A program made the translations under genes and the position numbers. The notes beneath the pieces are model-generated. The model was not told the origin of the DNA, did not search any database, and saw nothing but the letters and a program-made list of their open reading frames with translations. A DNA stretch of 64,000 nt from CAYVTM01 sp964454645. GTDB taxonomy: Bacteria > Bacteroidota > Bacteroidia > Sphingobacteriales > Sphingobacteriaceae. The DNA is taken from contig CAYVTM010000002.1 in NCBI GenBank assembly GCA_964454645.1, forward strand, positions 347,958 through 411,957. The letters run 5' to 3'. Positions 54,438 through 62,622 of the stretch are shown piece by piece (the first letter of the stretch is position 1; every line of letters begins with the position of its first letter).

Positions 54438-54527
54438 AGATAACGCTCGCCGGCTTTACGTACAAGCGGGTTTAAGAGTACAAAACCCAGGTTTGCGTAA
54501 GCCCCCTTGCGGCAACAGTTGTTGGCG
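54438..54527 (-). other. divergent attC-like site between ada and cupin genes
   Basis: Arms GGCTTTACG and CGTAAGCC pair, with AGATAAC at the left end and GTTGGCG at the right end. At 90 bp it is shorter and different from the main type. Confidence 0.55.
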
Positions 54528-54531
54528 GTAG

Positions 54532-55089
54532 TTATTTTTCTATCCCCGAATATTTTTTATAAATAGCACGATAACCAAACAACCGTCCAATAGGTGCAAT
54601 GGTATTCGCTAATATTTTTTGGACACCAATAGGAATGTCTGCAAGATATGATTTACTGTCAAGATATTTAAGTGTCACTAACTCTTGGATTAAGCCATAT
54701 TTTCCATTTTTACTTTTTCCGTCAGCGGCAAGTCCGGCTAAGTTTTCAATTAAAAAATCAAAGTCTAATGCCGGTGTGACAGTATGAATATAAGTCACCG
54801 GAATATCTTCATTATTATAATGATTGTGGGGTATGTTTTTAGGTAATGTTATTTTTTCTCCTGCTGACAATGTGTTTGTTTCTCCGTCCAAAAAAACAGT
54901 TAGTTGGCCTGAAATAATTTCAAATGTTTCGTCTTGAAATACGTGGTAGTGTTTAGGCACAAAGAGCCCTTTGCTTTTAATAGTTGCTTTCAAAGTAATA
55001 CGTTCTCCATTAGTATCCTTGGCCGTTTCAAGAAACTCATATGAATCTCTACTTGTGGGGTTAGTTATTATTTGCCCTTTTATTGGCAT
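54532..55089 (-). CDS. cupin domain protein
   Basis: A 185-residue protein with a cupin_2 barrel at about 30-110. Motif 1 text is PKHYHVFQDETFEIISGQL (His48, His50, Glu55), and motif 2 is near IPHNHYN. The metal-binding residues are therefore mostly present. The C-terminal 70 residues are hydrophobic-mixed, as in larger cupins of sugar or quercetinase-like families. The substrate is unknown. The gene is the only one in its cassette. Confidence 0.82.
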   Translation of the reverse strand: MPIKGQIITNPTSRDSYEFLETAKDTNGERITLKATIKSKGLFVPKHYHVFQDETFEIISGQLTVFLDGETNTLSAGEKITLPKNIPHNHYNNEDIPVTYIHTVTPALDFDFLIENLAGLAADGKSKNGKYGLIQELVTLKYLDSKSYLADIPIGVQKILANTIAPIGRLFGYRAIYKKYSGIEK

Positions 55090-55159
55090 ATTGATCTTTA
55101 TTGTAATATAAAGTTAAAAATATTTTTTTAGAGGCTATTATGTTAGTGTCAATGTTTAC

Positions 55160-55292
55160 CACTAACGGTTGGGACTTTGCGAAAGTGGGGATTTTCAGCT
55201 GAAAATCTCCAATCGAAGCTGAGAGCCCAAATTCAACGAAAATGTTCCAACAGAGCATTTTCGCCCCGCTCTTGTAAAACCCCTGTAGCCGC
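55160..55292 (-). other. degenerate attC-like site
   Basis: The left end is ACTAACGGTT and the right end CCCCTGTAGCCGC, where GTTAGC has lost a T. L' is altered (CTCTTGTAAAAC). Position and size (133 bp) fit the array. Confidence 0.55.
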
Positions 55293-55317
55293 TGCCATAC
55301 TTTCAGTTCGTCTTTGA

Positions 55318-56421
55318 TTATTCCGAAAAAGTTTCAAATATTTGTCCATCGTAGCGATATAGCCCGCAGTTTCGTGTTCCAATCCAAATGTTACCTGCTT
55401 TGTCTTCTGTCAAAGAATAGATTGATGTATTACCCAATCCATCTTTCTTTGTAAACTCAACAAATAATTTTCCGTCAGATCTCCAAAAACCTCCTGTGGT
55501 TACGTCATTATTATTCGTATAATCAGACCCATACCAAATATTTCCTTTACTGTCGATCAAAATAGTAGTTAGTAATTCTTTTCTTAAATTTTGAGGTTCA
55601 GAAAAGTCTGAAAATGCTTTTCCATTATAAGCAATCAGACCAATATGTCTGGTGTCAAACAATAAAGTTCCATTCTTATCTTCGGTTATTTTACGTATCC
55701 ATCCTTCGTCTTGTGGTTTGAAATTTGTTAAAGATTTTCCGTCAAATAAGCATATACCTTCAGATGCTTGTGGTCCTGACCCAAACCATAAGTTCCCGCT
55801 TTTATCTTCAAACATACATTGCATACTTTTTAAAGTAAGACCACTTTTATTTGTTATGTTTGGATTATCTAAAAAATACAAAAATGTTTTTCCGTTATAA
55901 CAATAGACACCGTTGTCAGTTCCGAACCAAATTATTCCACTTTTGTCCTGCATCATACTCCAAACTATGTTCTTACCTGATTGTGGCATTACTGTTCCTA
56001 AAGCACCTGAGGTAACCATAGTAAATGGTATTTTTGAAATGATTCTTCCATTGTACCGACTAACTCCATCGTTCGTTCCAAACCAAATATTTCCCAACTT
56101 GTCTTCCATCATTGACCAAACAGAATTGTTACTTAATCCGTCTTTTTCTGTGAATTGCGTAAACTCTTTTCCATCATATCGGTAAACTCCTTCGCCTGTT
56201 GTCCCAAACCAAATGTTACCATCTTTGTCCTGAATAATACAATGCACATTTTGATATTTATTTGTGCCTTGGGTTTTAGTCAGCTTTGTATTTTTGCTTG
56301 TAAATGATAATTGTTCGACAACAGTATTTGGTTGTGTTGTCTTTGTCTGTCCGTTACAAGATGTGAAAAATGTTGATAACAACAGTAAAGAGAAGATTGG
56401 ATTTTTGAATTTTGTCATCAA
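55318..56421 (-). CDS. seven-repeat two-component-regulator-type propeller lipoprotein
   Basis: A 367-residue protein with lipobox FFTSC. Seven repeats of the pattern DKxGNIWFGT...YRYDG are visible, enough for one complete beta-propeller (Reg_prop type). In Bacteroidota these propellers usually form the sensor half of hybrid kinases. Here there is no kinase or HTH part, so it is a free-standing envelope sensor or binding module. It fills one cassette. Confidence 0.82.
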   Translation of the reverse strand: MMTKFKNPIFSLLLLSTFFTSCNGQTKTTQPNTVVEQLSFTSKNTKLTKTQGTNKYQNVHCIIQDKDGNIWFGTTGEGVYRYDGKEFTQFTEKDGLSNNSVWSMMEDKLGNIWFGTNDGVSRYNGRIISKIPFTMVTSGALGTVMPQSGKNIVWSMMQDKSGIIWFGTDNGVYCYNGKTFLYFLDNPNITNKSGLTLKSMQCMFEDKSGNLWFGSGPQASEGICLFDGKSLTNFKPQDEGWIRKITEDKNGTLLFDTRHIGLIAYNGKAFSDFSEPQNLRKELLTTILIDSKGNIWYGSDYTNNNDVTTGGFWRSDGKLFVEFTKKDGLGNTSIYSLTEDKAGNIWIGTRNCGLYRYDGQIFETFSE

Positions 56422-56463
56422 GTCCTAATGTTGTTTGTCTGTATTAATTGTGTTGTTTGTTTA

Positions 56464-56600
56464 GAATAACACAACAGTTTGCGGCTGGCGTAAGCCAGGA
56501 TTTTTACCACTAACTTTCATACGAAGCCGAACAGTTCAAATTTACGAAAAACTGTCAACCGAAGCACTAAACCCCCGCTTGCGCCAAACCGCTGTTAGCC
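56464..56600 (-). other. attC site (137 bp)
   Basis: GAATAAC (R''-like) and GTTAGCC (R') are at the ends, with arms GCTGGCG and CGCCAAACC. The central string TTTACGAAAAACTGTCAA is shared exactly with the site at 61908-62040. The 109 bp after it to the next gene end hold no gene. Confidence 0.82.
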
Positions 56601-56709
56601 ATTCGGTGTCTTCATTTGTCGTTTTAGTCTCATTTTATTCATCTTCGTCATTGAAGCCTTGTCAAAATTTTCTGAATCAATGTAGTCGTAGGTTTTGAAA
56701 GAGTAATTA

Positions 56710-57747
56710 TTAGAAGCCTATTTTTAGTCCTACATTGGTTAAAAATCCATTTGAGTATATAGATTTGCTTGCTATTTTATCTGCAGTCGCACTGGTGCCT
56801 ACTCCACCTAGTTCAATAAAGTAAGCAAATCTTTGAACTATTTTAAACTCAAAACCGAATAATCCATATCCACCAACAACCGAACTTTGAGAAGAAAAGT
56901 CACTGTTAGGTAAAATGATGAGAACACCGCCTTCTCCGTAGATAGATATATTATGAGTAACCATGACACTTCTACCTCGCATTCCAAGTTGAATATTTTG
57001 ATAAGCTGTCAAAGTAGTTTCTGTGCCATTAAAGTTTTCAAGCCATTGAATATTTGTACCTGCCTTTATTGCGACAGTTTTCTTCATAAAGTATGGACTT
57101 ATCATATGTAGACCAATACCAAAGTCTTTTTGATATTGGCTAATATTTAAACCGATTTCAAATTTGTTTGGAATTGTTGGTGCTGCACCGCGATTACCCA
57201 CTTCGTATTTTTCTATCATACCCGAGTATTGTTTGTCGGGATTGTGCGCGTCTTTAGCTAATTCTATAAACGGCTGTGGGTGGTGTGCGCCTGTGGCACG
57301 ATGTATTACGTTGCCTTGTCCGTCAATAAATAATAAACTGGGATAAACGTTTACATTGTATTGTTTCGCAATATCAATGCCTTCACCTGCTTCCATATCG
57401 ATTTTAACGTTAATAAAATTGGCGTTAAAATAATCAGCAACTGTGTCATTGGTAAACACATTTTTCGTCATCCATTTACAAGGTCCGCACCAAGTTGTGT
57501 ATGCATCCAAAAAAATGAGCTTGTTTTCTTTAGCAGACTTGGTTTTAATTTCTTCCCAGGTTCCGCTTTCAAATTTAATAGTTTTGGTTTGTGCATTTGC
57601 TAAGTTAGAAATCAGCAAACTAACGGTTAAAAAGAAAAGCAATGCTGCATCTTTTAACTTTCTGCTTCGGAGTTTTAAATTTGCTGTCATCATTGTTGTT
57701 GTAACCAAAATCATTGTCAAACTTGTTTTCATTATTTGTGGGTGCAA
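56710..57747 (-). CDS. secreted thioredoxin fused to an outer-membrane barrel-like domain
   Basis: A 345-residue protein; the true start may be one of the internal Met residues up to 20, just before the signal segment (about 34-52). The thioredoxin domain (about 55-175) has TTWCGPCKWM (Cys87, Cys90) and cis-Pro136. Relatives continue into a helical TPR-like part after the YEVGNR text, but here the sequence changes near residue 187 to alternating beta strands ending in LKIGF, as in small outer-membrane barrels. Probably a domain fusion. The Crp-family gene lies 48 bp upstream in the same cassette. Confidence 0.72.
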   Translation of the reverse strand: MHPQIMKTSLTMILVTTTMMTANLKLRSRKLKDAALLFFLTVSLLISNLANAQTKTIKFESGTWEEIKTKSAKENKLIFLDAYTTWCGPCKWMTKNVFTNDTVADYFNANFINVKIDMEAGEGIDIAKQYNVNVYPSLLFIDGQGNVIHRATGAHHPQPFIELAKDAHNPDKQYSGMIEKYEVGNRGAAPTIPNKFEIGLNISQYQKDFGIGLHMISPYFMKKTVAIKAGTNIQWLENFNGTETTLTAYQNIQLGMRGRSVMVTHNISIYGEGGVLIILPNSDFSSQSSVVGGYGLFGFEFKIVQRFAYFIELGGVGTSATADKIASKSIYSNGFLTNVGLKIGF

Positions 57748-57795
57748 AATTATTCGATTTCAAAAAGAAAACCTGATTTTTGGGCTTGACCTATG

Positions 57796-58362
57796 TTAGG
57801 AATTTAATTTCTTCCTTATTCTGCTCAGGCTTTCAGGATGAATGCCTAAATATTTGGCAATTTTATTGACAGGTATTTTTGAAATGTATTGCGGGTGGGT
57901 TTGAAACATTTCGGTATAGCGTTCTTCGGCTGTTTTAGATAAAAAATCTTTCTCTCTTTTTGCCTTTTTGATGTATGCCTGTTCGATTAAAATTCTACCG
58001 AACTTATTTGCATTAAAAGAATTATCGTAGGCAAGCTGCAGGTCTTGGCAGGAAATTACCTCAGCTTTACAAGCTGTCAATGCTTTCATTTGAACATCTG
58101 AAGGAAGCCGGGTTAGAAAAGAAGTTAAAGAAGTAAACATTTCATTTTCAAAGAAAAAGTCAATTATTTTTTCTGACATATAGCTTTTAATGGTCATTTC
58201 AACAATTCCGGTATTCAGAAAATAAACAGCATCTTCAACCTGTCCGTATTTTGTTATAAATTCCCCTTTCTTGAAATAAATCTTTCTAACCGGATATGGC
58301 AGACTGTCCGGGCTGTCTGTTTTCTCTTTTAAAATCAAATCGTAAAAATCTTTAAATAGCAT
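57796..58362 (-). CDS. Crp/Fnr-family regulator
   Basis: A 188-residue protein with a cyclic-nucleotide-binding-like domain (about 20-115) and a C-terminal HTH (PVNKIAKYLGIHPESLSRIRKKL). The phosphate-binding cassette of true cAMP receptors is not conserved, so the effector is unknown. It is the first gene of the cassette and may control the fused thioredoxin gene 48 bp downstream. Confidence 0.88.
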   Translation of the reverse strand: MLFKDFYDLILKEKTDSPDSLPYPVRKIYFKKGEFITKYGQVEDAVYFLNTGIVEMTIKSYMSEKIIDFFFENEMFTSLTSFLTRLPSDVQMKALTACKAEVISCQDLQLAYDNSFNANKFGRILIEQAYIKKAKREKDFLSKTAEERYTEMFQTHPQYISKIPVNKIAKYLGIHPESLSRIRKKLNS

Positions 58363-58524
58363 TTTCGTTACTTGTTTTTAATGGTCTTAATTCTTTGCTT
58401 AGAAAGATGTCATAACAGGGAATACATAAACTAACTAAAAGAAATGTTATTCGTATTCTTCGGCTTCAATTTGTCTTATGTCACGACTTTCACGTTTCAT
58501 TTTAAGGGTTGTCTTTAGCCTGAC

Positions 58525-58654
58525 CGCTAACGTTTTGCAGCTTGGCGATATGGCAGATCTTTAGCACTAGTTCATACGAAGAACAAATGTTTGTCTAACC
58601 ACAAATGTTTCTACGAAGCACTTCGCCCCACATTTCGCCAAACTGCTGTTAGCG
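58525..58654 (-). other. attC site (130 bp)
   Basis: CGCTAAC (58525-58531) and GTTAGCG (58648-58654) are exact complements. The inner arms GCAG-C-TTGGCG and CGCCAA-A-CTGC pair with one mismatch. The R' end supplies the stop codon of the next gene. Confidence 0.87.
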
Positions 58655-59215
58655 GGTCGTTGTTTTTCTGTCGTATGTTTTACTATTATCATTCTTTAAA
58701 AACCCGTCTGCAATTTGCGAAACTAATGAATGATTAGAACTCCAGGCATAATAAACTTCGTCCGCCCATTTTTTTATTAATTCAACACATTCGTCTGCCG
58801 TTGTCGCCTTAGTCAGGTCTTTGGCTGTTATATTTCCCCTTTCCAACGGTTTCGGCAGAGCAAGAAATTCATTTGGTCTGTTTAATTTATATTCATTCAA
58901 ATAGTCGCTTAGTAATGGGGATTTTTTGTAATCCCATTGTTGTTTTTTGTCAAGTATTAAATTCAGTCTTGTCAAGTGAAAATGATTGCTCCACCGTCCG
59001 TGAATTTCTGGATGTTGCAAGGCGTGTGCGTCAACACTTAAAAATCTTGATATATGATATTCCGAATTGTTAAAGTCTAAAAACTCAAGTCCGTTGTTAT
59101 AATTGTCCATACAGTCAAAAATGCCTCTTTGATAGTCTGCGCCACAAAACTGACATTTCCCTTTGTCGAGCAATGTTACACCATTTTTGTCTGCTTGTGC
59201 TCTGAAGTCTTGCAT
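58649..59215 (-). CDS. DUF5946-like zinc-ribbon protein
   Basis: A 188-residue protein from ATG 59215, just after the preceding stop. It has CQFCGADYQRG (Cys21, Cys24), FDCMDN (Cys34) and SVDAHALQHPEIHGRW, matching the DUF5946 pattern of paired Cys and a VDAxxLQHP motif. The function is unknown. Its TAA stop lies inside the attC R' core. Translation is probably coupled to the upstream AlkD-like gene, whose stop is 1 bp away. Confidence 0.68.
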   Translation of the reverse strand: MQDFRAQADKNGVTLLDKGKCQFCGADYQRGIFDCMDNYNNGLEFLDFNNSEYHISRFLSVDAHALQHPEIHGRWSNHFHLTRLNLILDKKQQWDYKKSPLLSDYLNEYKLNRPNEFLALPKPLERGNITAKDLTKATTADECVELIKKWADEVYYAWSSNHSLVSQIADGFLKNDNSKTYDRKTTTR

Positions 59216-59216
59216 T

Positions 59217-59870
59217 CTATTTATTCCGTTTATTACTTTCAATCGCAATGAATTCTGGTAAATATTCTGGTGTACATCCTTTTGAAACCATTTTACCTTT
59301 GTACAGACCAGTTTTTTCACCAAGTGCAATACAACGATTTCGATACTTTATTTCATAAACTCCAATCCAGCCTGTTGTAAAATTCATTGCCCATTGCACT
59401 TCTGGTTCTTCGTTTTCAATTCGTTTTTCAATCTTTGAAAGTAATTCTTCACTATTTGGCGGTGGCGTTTGTCCAACCCAACGCAAACGACCCTGATAAT
59501 ACCAAAAAATTCGTCTTTGAAGTGAAGACTGGCTATTTTCCCAAGACTCCATTAATGAAATAGTCTTTTTGTCTTTTGAAAGCTGATTTGCCATTAGCCA
59601 GTCCATTAATTGAAGTCTTTCATCTTCTTTATGTTGCTTAATATCTTTGTCTAAATTGTCAATGAGTTCCTGAGAAAGCAGTTTTTTGTCCATAATCAGA
59701 ATTGCCAACTGTCGGGCTAAATATTGACCTGTTGACCAAAGTTCCAAAGCCAATTCGTGGTCTTTGTTAATGTCTTTTGCAATTTTTCGTAAGTCGCCAA
59801 GTTTAGTATTTTCGTTACTAATCTGATTAAGAATATTTTTTGCTTTTAAAGAGATTTCCATAATTGTCAT
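59217..59870 (-). CDS. AlkD-like DNA alkylation repair protein
   Basis: A 217-residue all-helical protein of the HEAT-like DNA glycosylase family (PF08713-type). Text LGDLRKIAKDINKDHELALELW and ARQLAILIMDKKLL in the first third is typical. AlkD proteins excise bulky alkylated bases without base flipping. Key aromatic and acidic residues could not be checked one by one. It shares a cassette with the DUF5946 gene. Ada, another alkylation-repair gene, lies in the same array. Confidence 0.75.
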   Translation of the reverse strand: MTIMEISLKAKNILNQISNENTKLGDLRKIAKDINKDHELALELWSTGQYLARQLAILIMDKKLLSQELIDNLDKDIKQHKEDERLQLMDWLMANQLSKDKKTISLMESWENSQSSLQRRIFWYYQGRLRWVGQTPPPNSEELLSKIEKRIENEEPEVQWAMNFTTGWIGVYEIKYRNRCIALGEKTGLYKGKMVSKGCTPEYLPEFIAIESNKRNK

Positions 59871-59909
59871 AATAAATGTTCTGTTTTGGTATTTGTCGGT
59901 TACAATGCC

Positions 59910-59930
59910 CGCTAACGATCCGAGGCTGGC
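59910..59930 (-). other. half attC site (left arm only)
   Basis: CGCTAAC at 59910-59916 followed by GAGGCTGG. No matching CGCCAA or GTTAGC arm is found before the next gene, though a GTTATTC lies near 59972. It is probably a decayed site. Confidence 0.55.
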
Positions 59931-59973
59931 AAGTTTTAATTCTCGATACTGCTTTCTTACCCTTTACGAATTG

Positions 59974-60399
59974 TTATTCTTCTACAAGTTTTTTTAAACC
60001 GTCTATAACTACAGCCCAATTTTCAGCAGAATGTTTTACTTTTTCTTCATCATAATTGGATTGTATTATGATTAGTTCCGTACCGATGTCCGTAGGTTTA
60101 ATTTCGTAAGAAACCCAAAGATAATTTTCAGGTTTGTCTTCCAATCCACTCCAACTGCTTAAATAGCTATACGAAAGTTTCTCATTTGGCAAAAATTCCA
60201 AAACCACACCTTTGTCCACATAGGTTATCCCTTCGTATTCGCCTGTCCATAAGATTGGGCTACCAACCTTCCAGTCTGTTTCCTGATTTGAGCCGAAGAA
60301 ATATTGTTTCACCATTTCGGGATTGGTTAAAGCTTTCCAAACTTTTTCTACAGGTGCTTTAATTATTGTTTGATACCTTGATTGATGGTTTGTTTGCAT
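59974..60399 (-). CDS. SRPBCC/AHSA1-family protein
   Basis: A 141-residue protein with the typical opening IIKAPVEKVWKALTNPEMVKQYFFG and a C-terminal helix (AENWAVVIDGLKKL). The fold binds hydrophobic ligands; AHSA1 relatives occur with stress regulators. It is the last of four same-strand genes (with DUF2200, DUF4199 and the broken LuxR gene) that share one cassette. Confidence 0.88.
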   Translation of the reverse strand: MQTNHQSRYQTIIKAPVEKVWKALTNPEMVKQYFFGSNQETDWKVGSPILWTGEYEGITYVDKGVVLEFLPNEKLSYSYLSSWSGLEDKPENYLWVSYEIKPTDIGTELIIIQSNYDEEKVKHSAENWAVVIDGLKKLVEE

Positions 60400-60421
60400 A
60401 ATTATTTTGTTTTTATATTGT

Positions 60422-60778
60422 TTATTTTCTCAAAATTTTTTCCATAGCTTTTCCTTTGGCTAATTCATCAATCAGTTTATCTAAATATCGGATTTCCCGT
60501 GTCAACTTTTTTTCTATATCTTCTACACGATAACCACAAATTACACCTGTAATTTTCGATGCGTTCGGGTGGATGTTTGCCTGATTGAAAAAATCTTCAA
60601 AATTGGTTTTGTCGTCAAGATGTTTTTGTAATGTTTTCTCGTCATAACCTGTCAGCCAAAAGATGATTTCGTTCACTTCGGCTTTGGTTCGTCCTTTTTT
60701 CTCGGCTTTTGCAATGTAATGCGGATAAACTCCTGCAAAAGACATTTTGTAAACCCTTTCTTTATTTTTGTCGTGCAT
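60422..60778 (-). CDS. DUF2200 family protein (cassette copy)
   Basis: A 118-residue protein with GVYPHYIAKAEKKGR, ITGVICGYRVEDIE and RYLDKLIDELAKG. It is strongly related to the chromosomal copy at 49236-49604, with conserved spacing but many substitutions. The function is unknown. It starts 1 bp after the DUF4199 stop. Confidence 0.82.
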   Translation of the reverse strand: MHDKNKERVYKMSFAGVYPHYIAKAEKKGRTKAEVNEIIFWLTGYDEKTLQKHLDDKTNFEDFFNQANIHPNASKITGVICGYRVEDIEKKLTREIRYLDKLIDELAKGKAMEKILRK

Positions 60779-60779
60779 T

Positions 60780-61292
60780 TTAGTTGTCCGTTTTAGTTTT
60801 TCTTTTTAAAATTAAAGCACTTATAAGAGCAACTACTAATCCGATAGGCAACACTTCCGAATAAGTAATTAAAATGACGAAAAACGGATTTTTATACATC
60901 TCTTTGAAGTTTGCCATTTCTTTTGTCTTAGCTGGCAAGTCGTCAGTTGCACAGTTTTTTAGCACATAATCGGTATAAACATCCATAAAATCGGGAACGA
61001 ACAAATAATAACTGAACAGCCAGGTTAAAACGTATATTGTTGAACCCACTAATGCAATTAAAGCTCCTGTTTTAAAAGCTTTTCCGAATGTGATATAACT
61101 GCTAAGATGTTTGTTCCTGTAACTTCTTGTCCCGAAGTATATGAGCGAAAAAACGACAACCATTGCAGCATAACCAACAATGTCGTTGCTTTTCAAATCA
61201 GGATTGTGGTACATCCAATAAACCATAAAACCGATATTGGCACAAAACACCAAACCGATAACTAAACCAAAAATTAAAACGATTTTTTTCAT
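60780..61292 (-). CDS. DUF4199 membrane protein
   Basis: A 170-residue protein with four hydrophobic helices (about 5-25, 40-55, 74-95 and 135-162). GYAAMVVVFSLIYFGTRSYR and ITFGKAFKTGALIALVGS are typical of DUF4199, a Bacteroidota-specific family. The function is unknown. It is usually found beside a small LuxR-type regulator, here present as a decayed gene upstream. Confidence 0.85.
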   Translation of the reverse strand: MKKIVLIFGLVIGLVFCANIGFMVYWMYHNPDLKSNDIVGYAAMVVVFSLIYFGTRSYRNKHLSSYITFGKAFKTGALIALVGSTIYVLTWLFSYYLFVPDFMDVYTDYVLKNCATDDLPAKTKEMANFKEMYKNPFFVILITYSEVLPIGLVVALISALILKRKTKTDN

Positions 61293-61407
61293 TTGTTCAA
61301 ATATTTAAAATTTCGCCACAAAACTAAAATCAGGTGCTATAATTGCCGTCATACTTTGGTACCGAAATTCAATTTTTGGAAATTTAGCAACCAAAGTACG
61401 AAATTTA

Positions 61408-61873
61408 TTATTCTATGATTTTCATTCGTTTAGCTTTGGTGATTGCTTGTGTTCTGCTTTTTACGTCCATTTTGAAGTAGAGATTTGAAACGTGCGTTTT
61501 ATAGTGCTTAATGAAAGAAATAAGTTGGTGGCAATATCTGCATTGCTGTGTCTTTTCGTCAAAAGTTGCAACACTTCATATTCCCGACTGTTTAAATTGA
61601 GTTTTTTAAGTTCAGTTTCGTTGATGGTAAACTCTTCGGATTGCGTTACCAAAATTTTTTTTCTACAATCACGGTTTCTACTTTGGATTTTACAAGTTGT
61701 GTCGCTACCCAAACTCCCAAGACAGTAAAAAATACCACAATCAATCCAACGTAAATGTCAATGGTGTTGTTAACGATTAAGAATTTTCATTGCAGCTATT
61801 TCAAAGCGAAAACCAAAGTCGTTAAAATCAGTCCGTATAAAATGATATGTTTAAAATCTTTTAAAAGTGTCAT
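61408..61873 (-). pseudogene. membrane-anchored LuxR-type regulator with four lesions
   Basis: From ATG 61873 the frame reads MTLLKDFKHIILYGLIL, then stops twice where Trp is expected (TAG at 61796-61798, TGA at 61787-61789), and continues through IDIYVGLIVVFF. A one-base loss in an A-run (61655-61662) and another near 61498 break the frame. The LuxR HTH (LNSREYEVLQLLTKRHSNAD, then HVSNLYFKMDVKSRTQAI) is otherwise preserved. Adding the two bases gives exactly 156 codons with stop. Confidence 0.82.
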
Positions 61874-61907
61874 TGTTTGTGTTGGCTGTGTCGTTTGGTT
61901 TGCTTGC

Positions 61908-62040
61908 CGCTAACGGTCTGCGGCTTGGTGAAGGTGGCGATTTTTACCACAAAACTTGCTACGAAGCCGTAATGTTCAAATTTACGAAAAACTGTCAAAC
62001 GAAAAACGTCACCCCCGCTTGCGCCAAGCCCTTGTTAGCG
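61908..62040 (-). other. attC site (133 bp)
   Basis: CGCTAAC (61908-61914) and GTTAGCG (62034-62040) with arms GCTTGG and CCAAGC. The central text is nearly identical to the 56464-56600 site. Confidence 0.88.
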
Positions 62041-62069
62041 GTTCGGGCTTTTCTCTGCAAGTTTTTGGT

Positions 62070-62618
62070 TCAAATACTTTCAAGTGAATTTGTCAGGATG
62101 AAGATATTATACTCAGGGTTTTCTTTGTCGGCTTCTATTTCTATTGATTTTTTAAAGTCAAATTTCGTCAAAAGTTTGGTTGAACTCTGATTGCCATTAT
62201 GAGTAAATGCTTCTATTTTTTTAAGTCGCATTGTCTGAAAGGCATAGTCAATAACTTTTCCAATCGCTTCTTTCATTATTCCTTGTCCTTGAAAATTTGT
62301 CAAAAGCTCATAACCGATTTCGCACTTATTTTTTTCATTTGAAAAATCAAAAAGACAAATTGTCCCAACAAAGATTTTGCTGTTTGTCAAAGTTATTGCC
62401 CAATAAATGGAGTCATTTTTTTTAATATTGTCATTAATCTTGTTGATAAAGTTTATTGCGTCTTCAATTGTCTTACTTGCTTGTCTGTCAAGATATTTGT
62501 TTATTTCTGCGTCAGAACGCAAAGCAAAAATATTTTGCCCGTCATCAGTTGATAATTGTCTAAGAATTAGCCTTTCGGTTGTCAAAATCGGGAAAGGTGT
62601 AAAACTTCTATTTACCAT
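62070..62618 (-). CDS. GNAT acetyltransferase (RimJ/RimL type)
   Basis: A 182-residue protein from ATG 62618, where the TTERLILRQL opening is in place; a longer start overlaps the preceding gene. GNAT motif A (GYELLTNFQGQGIMKEAIG) and the closing NQSSTKLLTKFDF segment are clear. It acetylates an unknown amine substrate; ribosomal-protein or antibiotic acetylation are both possible. It starts 4 bp after the preceding GNAT stop, in one cassette. The coding strand is rich in GACAA. Confidence 0.87.
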   Translation of the reverse strand: MVNRSFTPFPILTTERLILRQLSTDDGQNIFALRSDAEINKYLDRQASKTIEDAINFINKINDNIKKNDSIYWAITLTNSKIFVGTICLFDFSNEKNKCEIGYELLTNFQGQGIMKEAIGKVIDYAFQTMRLKKIEAFTHNGNQSSTKLLTKFDFKKSIEIEADKENPEYNIFILTNSLESI

Positions 62619-62622
62619 TCTG

